Origin: Flavobacterium psychrophilum
Lineage (GTDB): Bacteria; Bacteroidota; Bacteroidia; Flavobacteriales; Flavobacteriaceae
Direction: 5' to 3'
Assembly (NCBI GenBank): GCA_945874225.1
Contig: CAMCFT010000023.1
Coordinates: 1-58,057 of the forward strand
DNA length: 58,057 nucleotides
Shown here: piece after piece, positions 15,869 through 23,684 of the stretch
Layout: the number at the start of each line of letters is the position of its first letter
Numbering within the stretch: the stretch's first letter is position 1
The notes under the pieces: generated by a model
Seen by the model: the letters and a program-made list of their open reading frames with translations, nothing else
Database searches by the model: none
What the model was told of the DNA's origin: nothing
Made by a program: the position numbers and the translations under genes

Positions 15869-16555
15869 ATGAGTAAATGTGAACAATGTATCGTTAGAGA
15901 ATTCAGCTCTCTTAAAGCGCTCAATAATGACGAATTAGTTCAACTTGCCAAATGCAAAACAACTTATACGATAAAAAAAGGGGAGCTCATTTTTAAAGAA
16001 GGAGATATTATAAATGGTGTTTTTTGCATTCAGAGTGGAGTTTGCAAACTCTCCAAATTAAGCTCAAATGGAAAAGACCAAATCATAAAGCTAGTAAAGC
16101 CAGGAGAATTACTTGGTCAACGTGAAATGATTAGTGATGAACCCACCAATTTAACTGCAATAGCTCACGAAGATATGGAAGTTTGCCTTATTCCGAGAAG
16201 TGATGTGCTCAGTTTGTTTGACAAAAACAACCAGTTTTCAAGGAATTTAATGAAAACCATTTGTGGAGATTTAAATGAAGCCAATGAGCATATGCTCTCT
16301 ATTTCTCAAAAGACAGTTAAAGAACGCTTAGCTGAAACCCTTATTTACCTTGAAGAATCTTTTGGCAAAAACGAAGATGGTTCTTTACATCTTCAACTTA
16401 CTCGCGAAGAATTAGCAGGAATGATAGGAACTGCCACGGAAAGTTGTATTAGAGTATTATCTGATTTTAATAAAATTGGATTAATTGAATTGATTGGTAA
16501 AAAAATAGTAATCAAAGATCTGGCAAAACTGAAGAGAATTGCTGATATAGTATAA
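15869..16555 (+). CDS. Crp/Fnr family transcriptional regulator, copy 2
   Basis: 228 residues, clearly paralogous to the protein at 14465-15145: the first ~20 residues are nearly identical (both begin with M-x-KCEQCIVREFSSLKAL) and the helix-turn-helix differs by few residues (CIRVLSDF versus CIRLLSDF). The CxxC and the inner Cys residues are kept. It probably reads the same operator. No FNR-type site or good -7 box was found directly upstream, unlike copy 1, so the copies are likely controlled differently. The 720-bp spacer holds gene debris. Confidence 0.9.
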   Translation: MSKCEQCIVREFSSLKALNNDELVQLAKCKTTYTIKKGELIFKEGDIINGVFCIQSGVCKLSKLSSNGKDQIIKLVKPGELLGQREMISDEPTNLTAIAHEDMEVCLIPRSDVLSLFDKNNQFSRNLMKTICGDLNEANEHMLSISQKTVKERLAETLIYLEESFGKNEDGSLHLQLTREELAGMIGTATESCIRVLSDFNKIGLIELIGKKIVIKDLAKLKRIADIV

Positions 16556-16561
16556 ATTTTA

Positions 16562-16675
16562 GCTTCGTTCCAAAATTGGAATATTTGAAAATCATAGATT
16601 TTCAATTACAATTTTTTGGCTTCGTTCCAAAATTGAAATATTTGAAAATCATAGATTTTCAATTACAATTTTTTG
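16562..16675. repeat. 57-bp tandem duplication of the mazG 3' end and terminator hairpin
   Basis: Two 57-bp units (16562-16618, 16619-16675) differ by one base. A third start of the unit (from 16676) is the true mazG 3' end, so the unit arose from the gene's last codons plus its hairpin. Each unit holds TTGAAAATC-ATA-GATTTTCAA followed by a T-run on the plus strand, a likely terminator for the converging genes. Confidence 0.88.
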
Positions 16676-17436
16676 GCTTCGTTCCAAAAAACATCCATTT
16701 CAGCCAAAGACATGTCCATTAAAGGCTTCCCTAATTCCCCAGCTTTACTTTCTAAATATTGAAACCGCTTGATAAATTTTTTATTGGTTCGTTCCAAAGC
16801 ATCTTCGGGATTTATGTTTAAAAATCTCGCATAATTTATCATCGAAAACAAAACATCACCAAATTCAGATTCCATCTTGTCCTGATCTCCAGCTTTGACC
16901 TCAACTTGAAATTCCTCTATTTCTTCCTGAACTTTATCCCAAACCTGATGCGGTTCTTCCCAATCAAACCCCACTCCTTTTACCTTGTCCTGAATTCTGC
17001 TGGCTTTCACCAATGCGGGCAAACTTTTTGGAACACCTTCTAAAACCGATTTTTTTCCTTCTTTGAGTTTGAGTTTTTCCCAATTTTGTTTCACTTCTTC
17101 CTCATCTTTTACCACAACATCACTGTAAATATGCGGATGACGGTGAATGAGTTTTTCACAAATTTCGTTGCAAACATCGGCAATATCAAAATCATTAGTT
17201 TCACTTCCTATTTTGGCATAAAAAACAATGTGCAACAACAAATCGCCTAATTCCTTTTTGACTTCACTCAAATCATTATCTAAAATAGCATCGCCTAATT
17301 CATACGTTTCTTCGATGGTCAAATGTCTTAAAGATTGGAGCGTTTGCTTCTTGTCCCAAGGACATTTCTCGCGCAAATCGTCCATAATATTCAATAATCG
17401 TTCGAAAGCCAGTAGTTGAGTTTGTTTGGAATTCAT
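16663..17436 (-). CDS. mazG: Nucleoside triphosphate pyrophosphohydrolase MazG
   Basis: 257 residues with two MazG domains. The first has CPWDKKQT, EETYELGDAI and KKELGDLLLHIVFYAKI, the second EFGDVLFSMINYAR; the Glu/Asp residues bind Mg2+. Hydrolyses (d)NTPs to NMP and pyrophosphate, removing abnormal nucleotides. The usual flavobacterial neighbours (DUF5606, def, ruvX) follow upstream on the same strand. The 3' end has been duplicated downstream (see 16562-16675). Confidence 0.95.
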   Translation of the reverse strand: MNSKQTQLLAFERLLNIMDDLREKCPWDKKQTLQSLRHLTIEETYELGDAILDNDLSEVKKELGDLLLHIVFYAKIGSETNDFDIADVCNEICEKLIHRHPHIYSDVVVKDEEEVKQNWEKLKLKEGKKSVLEGVPKSLPALVKASRIQDKVKGVGFDWEEPHQVWDKVQEEIEEFQVEVKAGDQDKMESEFGDVLFSMINYARFLNINPEDALERTNKKFIKRFQYLESKAGELGKPLMDMSLAEMDVFWNEAKKL

Positions 17437-17519
17437 CGTGTTTTGGTTTTTTGTAAAAATAAGAAATCCTGTCAGGAAAACATCGAGACAGGATTAAAAT
17501 ATGTTTTTAAAAGAAAAAT

Positions 17520-18011
17520 CTATTCTTTTTTAGCTTTTACTTTTTTAGCAGGAGCTTTTACTTTTTCGGCAACTACTTCTTCAACAACTTTCTCCAATAC
17601 TTCAACTGCATTTTCAATTATTGGCTCTTCTTTAGAAACCAACCCTTTTGATTGCAGCAAATTATACCAACTCAAGACTTTCTTAATGTCTGAAGGATAC
17701 ACTCTTTCAGAATCATATTCCGGAAGAATTTCCTTGAAATAGGCAATAAGCGTAGCGTTTTCTTCTTTGTGAGAAATTGTTGGTCCATTATCTTCTTTTA
17801 TGGCAATATTTCGCATTACTTCGGTCAATGGTTTTTCTTCATTATAAGTGTAAATTGAAATTTCCGACAATAAACTTACGTTTACTTTCAATCCAACAGA
17901 GATTTTTTTTCCGTCAACTAACGATTCTGCTAAGAAACCTGAACGTGTTTGAACTTTCAATGCGTACAAACCCGGTTTGCCTGAAATGGATAATATTTTT
18001 TCTAAATTCAT
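17520..18011 (-). CDS. DUF5606 family protein
   Basis: 163 residues. The N-terminal half (MNLEKILSISGKPGLYAL...) forms a compact domain typical of DUF5606, a Bacteroidota family found between def and mazG. The end is a Val/Glu/Lys-rich low-complexity tail (KKVKAKKE). No catalytic motif is visible and function is unknown. It lies 58 bp after def, probably in one operon with it. Confidence 0.82.
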   Translation of the reverse strand: MNLEKILSISGKPGLYALKVQTRSGFLAESLVDGKKISVGLKVNVSLLSEISIYTYNEEKPLTEVMRNIAIKEDNGPTISHKEENATLIAYFKEILPEYDSERVYPSDIKKVLSWYNLLQSKGLVSKEEPIIENAVEVLEKVVEEVVAEKVKAPAKKVKAKKE

Positions 18012-18069
18012 TTTTATAAATGTGTATTTGATTATTCGTTTGTTTGGTTATTTGTGAAAACGTAATTTC

Positions 18070-18657
18070 TTATCTTCCTTTTTTGTTGCAAAATTTCATT
18101 CTGTAATCAGGTCTGGTTTTGCCATCCATTATATTCTGTAATTTTTTCTTAATCAATTTTTTCTTCAATGAAGAAATCAAATCAGTAAACAAAATCCCTT
18201 CAATATGGTCGTATTCGTGTTGAATAACTCTTGCAATCAAACCATCAAACACTTCGGTTTTTACGTTAAAATCTTCGTCGCAATACTCAATCGTGATTTT
18301 TTCGTTTCTGTAAACATCTTCTCTGACGTCAGGTATACTGAGACAACCTTCGTTAAAACCCCATTCTTCGCCTTCTTCTTTCAACATCTTGGCATTGATA
18401 AAAGTACGTTTAAATCCTTTTAAATGCTCTTGTTCCTCAATTGGCAAGTCTTCATCATCGCCAAAAGGCGTTGTGTCAATTACAAATAGACGAATACTCA
18501 AGCCTACTTGAGGTGCTGCAAGCCCCACGCCATAAGCATTATACATCGTTTCATACATATTGGCAATAGTTTCTTTCAAGTTTGGATATTCTGGCGAAAG
18601 AACTTCTCCTACTTTTCTTAGAACTGGATCGCCATATCCTACAATTGGTATAATCAT
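18070..18657 (-). CDS. def: Peptide deformylase
   Basis: 195 residues with all three family motifs in order: GVGLAAPQVG, EGCLSIP and QHEYDHIEG. The Cys and two His residues bind the metal and the Glu is catalytic. Removes the N-formyl group from nascent proteins. Conserved neighbour of ruvX and DUF5606 in this group. Confidence 0.97.
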   Translation of the reverse strand: MIIPIVGYGDPVLRKVGEVLSPEYPNLKETIANMYETMYNAYGVGLAAPQVGLSIRLFVIDTTPFGDDEDLPIEEQEHLKGFKRTFINAKMLKEEGEEWGFNEGCLSIPDVREDVYRNEKITIEYCDEDFNVKTEVFDGLIARVIQHEYDHIEGILFTDLISSLKKKLIKKKLQNIMDGKTRPDYRMKFCNKKGR

Positions 18658-18752
18658 TATTGTTGTATTAAGTTTAGATATAATAATTATATTTATATCA
18701 AAATTGGACGCAAAAGTAATGAAAAATATGGAATTGGAAATATCAGAAGTGA

Positions 18753-19169
18753 TTAAAATATTTTTCTGGTCAAATAATCCTGAAGCATTATGGTTGCCGA
18801 TATTTCGTCAATCAATGCTTTGTTCTGACGTTGTTTCTTATTCAAACCACTATCAATCATTGTCTGGAAAGCCATTTTTGAGGTAAAACGTTCATCCACT
18901 CGAATGACTTTCATGTCCGGAAAATGATTGGTAAAATGTGTTACAAATCCCTTTATGATTGAAGCACTTTCAGAAGGTTCTCCATTCATTTGTTTGGGTT
19001 CGCCAATGAGAACAGCTTCTACTTTTTCCTTAGAGAAATAATCCTTCAAAAAAGCAATTGCTGTCGCAGATGGAATCGTCGTCAAACCCGAAGCAATAAT
19101 TTGCAGTTCATCGGTAACGGCTATTCCGGTGCGTTTTTGTCCGTAATCTATGGCGAGAATTCTTGGCAT
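18753..19169 (-). CDS. ruvX: Putative pre-16S rRNA nuclease / Holliday junction resolvase-like YqgF
   Basis: 138 residues from ATG 19169 (MPRILAIDYGQKRTGIAV), the usual family start; the frame is open further upstream but that part overlaps the toxin frame. RNase H-like fold with DYGxKRTG, GEPKQMNGEPSE and VDERFTSKMA. In E. coli the protein trims the 5' end of 16S rRNA. Its start codon is one base after the stop of the toxin frame at 19171. Confidence 0.93.
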   Translation of the reverse strand: MPRILAIDYGQKRTGIAVTDELQIIASGLTTIPSATAIAFLKDYFSKEKVEAVLIGEPKQMNGEPSESASIIKGFVTHFTNHFPDMKVIRVDERFTSKMAFQTMIDSGLNKKQRQNKALIDEISATIMLQDYLTRKIF

Positions 19170-19170
19170 T

Positions 19171-19434
19171 TTATAAGGAGTCTTTATATTTGATAAATCC
19201 GAAAACAATAATGAAATCTTGTTTCATATCAATTTCATAAACACAAGTATAACCTTTAAAAACATAATCTCTTATATTTTCATCATTATAATAAATAGAT
19301 TTTTTGAAAGAAAAAGGTTGTTTTAAATCTTTTTTGAGGTTTTTGATTAAGTCCTTTCTGAATTTTAAAGCAGCCTTAGGTTTATCCTTGTATATATATA
19401 TTGAACTTGATTTATCAAATCTAACTGAAAAACT
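19171..19434 (-). pseudogene. RelE/ParE-like toxin frame without a start codon
   Basis: An open frame of 87 codons starts directly after the antitoxin stop, in the same frame (TAA AGT TTT TCA GTT AGA). It encodes a small basic protein with FRKDLIKNLKKDL, a DYVFKGYTCVYEI segment and a final IVFGFIKYKDSL, the layout of RelE/ParE-superfamily toxins. There is no ATG, GTG or TTG at its 5' end; the first in-frame ATG lies near the C-terminus. The junction ATAAAGTTTTTCA could derive from ATGAAGTTTTCA by one substitution and one inserted T. It is probably a silenced toxin, unless it is made by readthrough. Confidence 0.6.
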
Positions 19435-19677
19435 TTATTTAATTTTATTGTCATATTCAGAAAAAAGTTTATCCATCTTTAAATCTAACTCGTCCAAAGT
19501 GCAATACTCGGCTGAACCATCTCTAACCATAGACAACGAAGCATCTAATTTTCGTTTATTCTTTAAAAATTCTGAATCTTCCTGAACAATTTTTAACTCA
19601 TCGGATGAAAATGCACTCAGTAATTCCAAGATTTTAGCTTTAATTTTAGGCTGAAATTCTAATCTAATTGCTTCCAT
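19435..19677 (-). CDS. Putative antitoxin partner of a RelE/ParE-like toxin
   Basis: 80 residues from ATG 19677 (MEAIRLEFQPKIKAKILELL), placed 15 nt after a predicted start site. Helical and acidic, with a C-terminal DLKMDKLFSEYDNKIK. Small size, acidity and position before the toxin frame suggest an antitoxin, possibly of a Bacteroidota-specific family. A fully intact antitoxin beside a startless toxin is consistent with toxin loss. Confidence 0.6.
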   Translation of the reverse strand: MEAIRLEFQPKIKAKILELLSAFSSDELKIVQEDSEFLKNKRKLDASLSMVRDGSAEYCTLDELDLKMDKLFSEYDNKIK

Positions 19678-19696
19678 AATGAATAAATTTAAAGTA

Positions 19697-19704
19697 CAAA
19701 TATA
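19697..19704 (-). promoter_or_regulatory. Promoter -7 box of the antitoxin gene
   Basis: On the minus strand TATATTTG, perfect TAnnTTTG, about 20 bp before the ATG at 19677. Confidence 0.6.
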
Positions 19705-19750
19705 TAACATTTTCCATTCGATTTGACTTTTTGCTTTTGGTTAAAAATGG

Positions 19751-19758
19751 TATCTTTG
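19751..19758 (+). promoter_or_regulatory. dapD promoter -7 box
   Basis: TATCTTTG, perfect TAnnTTTG, 18 bp before the dapD ATG. It supports the start at 19776. Confidence 0.65.
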
Positions 19759-19775
19759 TCCAAAATCTAACTAAA

Positions 19776-20591
19776 ATGAACGAATTACAATCCATAATAG
19801 AACAAGCTTGGGAAAACCGTGCTTTGTTACAAGAAACAAAAACTACTGATGCCATTAGATCAGTTATTGAATTATTAGATTCAGGAAAATTACGTGTTGC
19901 CGAACCTGTTGGTGAAGGTTGGCAAGTAAACGAATGGGTAAAAAAGGCCGTTGTGCTGTATTTCCCAATCCAAAAAATGGAAACATTAGAAGCTGGAATT
20001 TTTGAATACAACGACAAAATGTTGCTAAAAAGAGATTATGCCGAAAAAGGAGTTCGTGTTGTTCCTGGAGCATCTGCTCGTTACGGAGCTTTTCTTGCTA
20101 GCGGTGTAATTATGATGCCAAGTTATGTAAACATTGGTGCTTATGTTGATTCTGGAACAATGGTAGATACTTGGGCAACTGTGGGAAGTTGTGCTCAAAT
20201 TGGTAAAGACGTTCATCTTTCAGGTGGAGTTGGAATTGGTGGTGTTCTAGAGCCTTTGCAAGCTGCACCGGTAATTATTGAAGATGGTGCTTTTATCGGT
20301 TCACGTTGTATCATTGTCGAAGGAGTTCACGTTGGTAAAGAAGCTGTTCTTGGTGCAAATGTATGTTTGACCGCTTCAACAAAAATAATTGATGTTACAG
20401 GTGACACTCCTGTAGAAAGAAAAGGATTTGTTCCTGCTCGTTCGGTTGTAATTCCAGGAAGTTATACTAAAAAGTTTGCCGCTGGAGATTTTCAAGTGCC
20501 TTGTGCATTGATTATCGGTACTCGCAAACCTTCAACTGACTTGAAAACGTCTTTGAATAATGCATTACGCGAATATGACGTGGCGGTTTAA
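19776..20591 (+). CDS. dapD: 2,3,4,5-tetrahydropyridine-2,6-dicarboxylate N-succinyltransferase
   Basis: 271 residues from ATG 19776 (MNELQSIIEQAWENR); the in-frame upstream codons precede the promoter. N-terminal helical domain, then a left-handed beta helix of hexapeptide repeats (VDSGTMVDTWATVGSCAQIGKDVHLSGG). Transfers succinyl from succinyl-CoA to tetrahydrodipicolinate in lysine and diaminopimelate synthesis. Monocistronic with its own promoter and terminator. Confidence 0.96.
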   Translation: MNELQSIIEQAWENRALLQETKTTDAIRSVIELLDSGKLRVAEPVGEGWQVNEWVKKAVVLYFPIQKMETLEAGIFEYNDKMLLKRDYAEKGVRVVPGASARYGAFLASGVIMMPSYVNIGAYVDSGTMVDTWATVGSCAQIGKDVHLSGGVGIGGVLEPLQAAPVIIEDGAFIGSRCIIVEGVHVGKEAVLGANVCLTASTKIIDVTGDTPVERKGFVPARSVVIPGSYTKKFAAGDFQVPCALIIGTRKPSTDLKTSLNNALREYDVAV

Positions 20592-20618
20592 TACTATTTC
20601 ATAAAAATATTGTACATT

Positions 20619-20644
20619 CCTCCCTCAAAAAGGGAGGTTTTTTT
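20619..20644 (+). terminator. dapD terminator
   Basis: CCTCCCT (20619-20625) pairs with AGGGAGG (20631-20637) and is followed by seven T. Confidence 0.9.
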
Positions 20645-20696
20645 ATACTATGAAATGAGCATAACTAAAATGTTATTCACACAGATGAAGACATAT

Positions 20697-20736
20697 GCGA
20701 CCCGAGCGGAAGCGAACAGGCGAAGCAATTCCATAT
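20697..20736. repeat. GC-rich dispersed-repeat-like segment
   Basis: A GC-rich stretch (GCGACCCGAGCGGAAGCGAA...) stands out in AT-rich intergenic DNA between dapD and the glycosyltransferase gene. It resembles a short dispersed repeat I associate with flavobacterial spacers, but no second copy lies in this window. Confidence 0.35.
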
Positions 20737-20763
20737 TCCTCTAAAAACAAATATTATCTTCGT

Positions 20764-21825
20764 ATGAAAATACTAGTTATACAACAAAAAATGATTGGCG
20801 ATGTGCTTGTTAGCAGCATCATTTGCAATAATTTGCGCAAAGGATATCCCGATGCCCAAATCGATTATTTGGTTTATGAATCTACTATTCCAGTCTTGGA
20901 AGGCAATCCCAATATCGACAATGTTCTAATATTTCAAGAAAAACATCGCAAAAGCAAAAGAGAATTCCTGAATTTAGCACACGAAATTCGGGGAATCAAA
21001 TACGATTTAATCATTGATGCTTATTCAAAGTTAGAGAGTTGGCTGATTGTTTTAATAAGCGGTGCCAAAAGAAAAATCTCCTATAAAAAATTTGGCCGCA
21101 CTTTTTTATATACTGACAATGTTCCTTTTGCTGAATTTCCAAAAACAAATTTAGGTTTGGCTATCGAAAGACGACTTTCATTATTAGATCCTCTAGATTT
21201 AAAAATTGAAGTTGATCCTTTTCCAAAATTATTTGTGACTGATAAAGAAAACCAAGATGCAATTGCTATTTTAGAATATAATAAAGTCAGAAAAGACAGA
21301 AAAACAGTTATGATTAGCCTTTTGGGAAGTGAAAAGATAAAAACCTATCCATTGGAATATATGGCAAAAGTTATCGATTACATTGCCGATAATCAAGATG
21401 TGAATATTCTTTTTAATTATTTTCCAAAGCAAATTAGCGATGCCAAAATCGTTTTTGATACTTGTAAACCTTCGACACAAGAAAAAATCTATTTTGATTT
21501 ATTGGGAAGTGATTTGCGCTCCTTTATTGCCCTGATGAACAATTGCGATTTGATTGTTGGCAACGATGGGGGAGCAATTAATATGGCAAAAGCCTTAGGA
21601 AAACCTTCATTTATTATTTTCTCCCCTTGGATAGAAAAGAAAATTTGGGCCACTCTTGAAGACGGTGTGCATCATATTTCGGTACATTTAGATGACTTCA
21701 AACCAGAACTATTAACTAATAAAACGGAGAAAGAACTCAAAAAAAATACGCTTTCATTATATCAAGAATTTAAACCTGAATTGTTTAAGGACAAAATCGA
21801 ATTGTTTTTGCAACAGAATCCTTAA
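20764..21825 (+). CDS. Glycosyltransferase family 9 (heptosyltransferase-like)
   Basis: 353 residues from ATG 20764 (MKILVIQQKMIGDVL), the canonical GT9 start; the frame is open upstream through a GC-rich repeat. Two Rossmann-like halves; NDGGAINMAKALGKPSFIIFSPW is the C-terminal nucleotide-sugar site. The family transfers ADP-heptose or similar sugars to the LPS core. Converges with the kinase gene at 21837. Confidence 0.9.
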   Translation: MKILVIQQKMIGDVLVSSIICNNLRKGYPDAQIDYLVYESTIPVLEGNPNIDNVLIFQEKHRKSKREFLNLAHEIRGIKYDLIIDAYSKLESWLIVLISGAKRKISYKKFGRTFLYTDNVPFAEFPKTNLGLAIERRLSLLDPLDLKIEVDPFPKLFVTDKENQDAIAILEYNKVRKDRKTVMISLLGSEKIKTYPLEYMAKVIDYIADNQDVNILFNYFPKQISDAKIVFDTCKPSTQEKIYFDLLGSDLRSFIALMNNCDLIVGNDGGAINMAKALGKPSFIIFSPWIEKKIWATLEDGVHHISVHLDDFKPELLTNKTEKELKKNTLSLYQEFKPELFKDKIELFLQQNP

Positions 21826-21836
21826 TCCAAATAAAT

Positions 21837-22610
21837 TTAAGACTTCCAGAATTTCAAGGTTTTCTTAATCTTAATCTTTTTGTGGAATTTTATTTGAAAA
21901 TCATTGGTGTAAAACCACATTTTATCGAAAATTTCGACTTCGGTTTGAGTAGGATATAATTTAGAATATTCGTTGCTCATCACGGCAATCATTTCCTTTT
22001 TAGGAGTCAAATGACTGAGGTTTTTCATTCTTATATCAAAATCCATTTTGTCGTGAAAATTCATTCGATTCAAATCAACCAAGAAGAAATCATAGTTTCC
22101 TTCTGCATTTTTTTTAATCAAAGTATTTCCTGGAGAATGGTCTAAAAACTCAATTCCTTTTTCGTGTAAATCGAATGAAAAACGGGTGAATTGTCTTAAA
22201 ATGTTTTCGTGATCTGGAAAATCCGGAATTTCGACCAATTCCCTAAAAGTCAAATCGCATTGAAGATGTTCGCTCACATAATAACTATCCTTGAGTCCAA
22301 CAACGTCATAATTTTCAAAAAAAGCAATCGGCTGAGGAGTTCCAATTCCTTTTTCCAATAAAGTTGTGGCATATTCAAAAGAGCGTCTGGCCTTAGATTT
22401 CCTGAAATATTTGTAAGCAATTTTATTTATAAGATGCGGAATTTTGAAGGATTTGATGTTTATCATTTTACCTTCTAATTCAAAAAGTTTGATTTTATTT
22501 CTTTGACCATCGCCAAAAAGAGTTCCTGAATCAGAATTGAATTCTTTTATAAAACCAAGCACATCTTTTGAATTATGAACAGTTTTAGAAAACATAAATT
22601 TTATTGTCAT
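21837..22610 (-). CDS. LPS kinase-like protein (Kdo/heptose kinase family)
   Basis: 257 residues of protein-kinase-like fold. HDLxEKGIEFLDHSPGNTLI is the catalytic loop (D with N five residues on) and FFLVDLNRM is the Mg2+-binding segment. This pattern belongs to the InaA/KdkA/RfaP group that phosphorylates sugars in the LPS inner core. Neighbour of the GT9 and DUF5672 genes, in line with core LPS assembly. Substrate is not determined. Confidence 0.85.
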   Translation of the reverse strand: MTIKFMFSKTVHNSKDVLGFIKEFNSDSGTLFGDGQRNKIKLFELEGKMINIKSFKIPHLINKIAYKYFRKSKARRSFEYATTLLEKGIGTPQPIAFFENYDVVGLKDSYYVSEHLQCDLTFRELVEIPDFPDHENILRQFTRFSFDLHEKGIEFLDHSPGNTLIKKNAEGNYDFFLVDLNRMNFHDKMDFDIRMKNLSHLTPKKEMIAVMSNEYSKLYPTQTEVEIFDKMWFYTNDFQIKFHKKIKIKKTLKFWKS

Positions 22611-22633
22611 TTTTACCTTTTTACAAAATTATC

Positions 22634-23416
22634 TTAATACTTATTTAATATTGGCTTCCAAAACTCAATAACTTTTGGCTTATTAATTCCGTGGCATCCA
22701 AATGGAAGTTTGTTATTATTTAGTGACATCGCTAATTTCGGCTTTCTATCTATTGCGAAATCTAAAGCTTCTTTATAATCTGGAATTTTAAAATTCTTAT
22801 CAAATTCCGATGCTTTTAGAGACCAAAAAACATCTTCAATAGCATAAATCTTTTTGTCTTTGTCACTCAAAAAATCAAGAATAAATGATTTGTTTTCTTT
22901 CGCAATTGAATAATGAGAAGCTGTTTTACGTAAAGAAAACCCTCCGTTTCCAACCTTAAAAAAAGTTTTCTCCCGGTCATTTTTACTTTTAGATCTAAAT
23001 ATTCTTGCAATTGAATTAGTAAATTTTGACCAAATAGATTTTTTTAAACTTGCAATCCAAGGAGCACCAATATAATCATAGCCTTTTTGACACCATTCCT
23101 TTAATTCATCTTTAAATACAAAAGCATCCAATTGATAAATTAAAATATATTCAGAATCCAAAAAACGTTCATAAAACAAGGAAGACAATAGTAATTCATT
23201 ATACCCTTCAATATTTTGAAAATAATGCTTTGGAAAACTTTCAACAGTAATATTCTTAAACTTTTCAGTTATATAAGAATTATCTAAACCTTCTGGTTGT
23301 ACTATAACAATTTCATAATCATTAAGCACTTTGATGCATTGCAAAAAAGACTTCTCTTCAAGTTCTCCAAAATAGGATTTATATATGGGTATGAGTACTT
23401 TTACTGTTTTTTTCAT
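22634..23416 (-). CDS. DUF5672 family protein (glycosyltransferase-like)
   Basis: 260 residues with VLIPIYKSYFGELEEKSF at the start, then LIYQLDAFVFKDEL, YIGAPW and GNGGFSLRK, a set typical of DUF5672. The family is thought to contain GT-A-like sugar transferases; LDAFVF may correspond to the DxD region. Lies 23 bp before the LPS kinase gene in one operon from a promoter at 23496-23503. Confidence 0.8.
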   Translation of the reverse strand: MKKTVKVLIPIYKSYFGELEEKSFLQCIKVLNDYEIVIVQPEGLDNSYITEKFKNITVESFPKHYFQNIEGYNELLLSSLFYERFLDSEYILIYQLDAFVFKDELKEWCQKGYDYIGAPWIASLKKSIWSKFTNSIARIFRSKSKNDREKTFFKVGNGGFSLRKTASHYSIAKENKSFILDFLSDKDKKIYAIEDVFWSLKASEFDKNFKIPDYKEALDFAIDRKPKLAMSLNNNKLPFGCHGINKPKVIEFWKPILNKY

Positions 23417-23495
23417 TTATGTATATTGAATTATTCAATTATTAAAGAATCGCCTTATAAAATTCATTGAATCAACTAATTTTCGCAACTCAATA

Positions 23496-23503
23496 CAAAG
23501 ATA
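23496..23503 (-). promoter_or_regulatory. Promoter -7 box for the DUF5672-LPS kinase operon
   Basis: On the minus strand TATCTTTG. It faces away from the plus-strand box at 23511-23518, only 7 bp off, so the two promoters are back to back. Confidence 0.55.
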
Positions 23504-23510
23504 GAATTAT

Positions 23511-23518
23511 TATATTTG
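23511..23518 (+). promoter_or_regulatory. Promoter -7 box of the CDP-sugar operon
   Basis: TATATTTG. The predicted start near 23523 leaves a leader of about 160 nt before the first ATG at 23685, long for this genome. Confidence 0.5.
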
Positions 23519-23684
23519 CAAATATTAAAATCAATTCTTTTCAAGGTTTAAAATAAGAATATTAGCTGAACAACATTATATACATTGGCACAATTTCTTA
23601 ATAAATTTATTTTTTAAAGACCAATTAATACCATTATAATTCAAAATAAATTAATTAAAGCCAACGAGTTATTTACTCTTATTA

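Noticed and set aside
16562..16675. CRISPR or phage attachment repeats
   Set aside because: Only two direct 57-bp units, clearly derived from the mazG 3' end.
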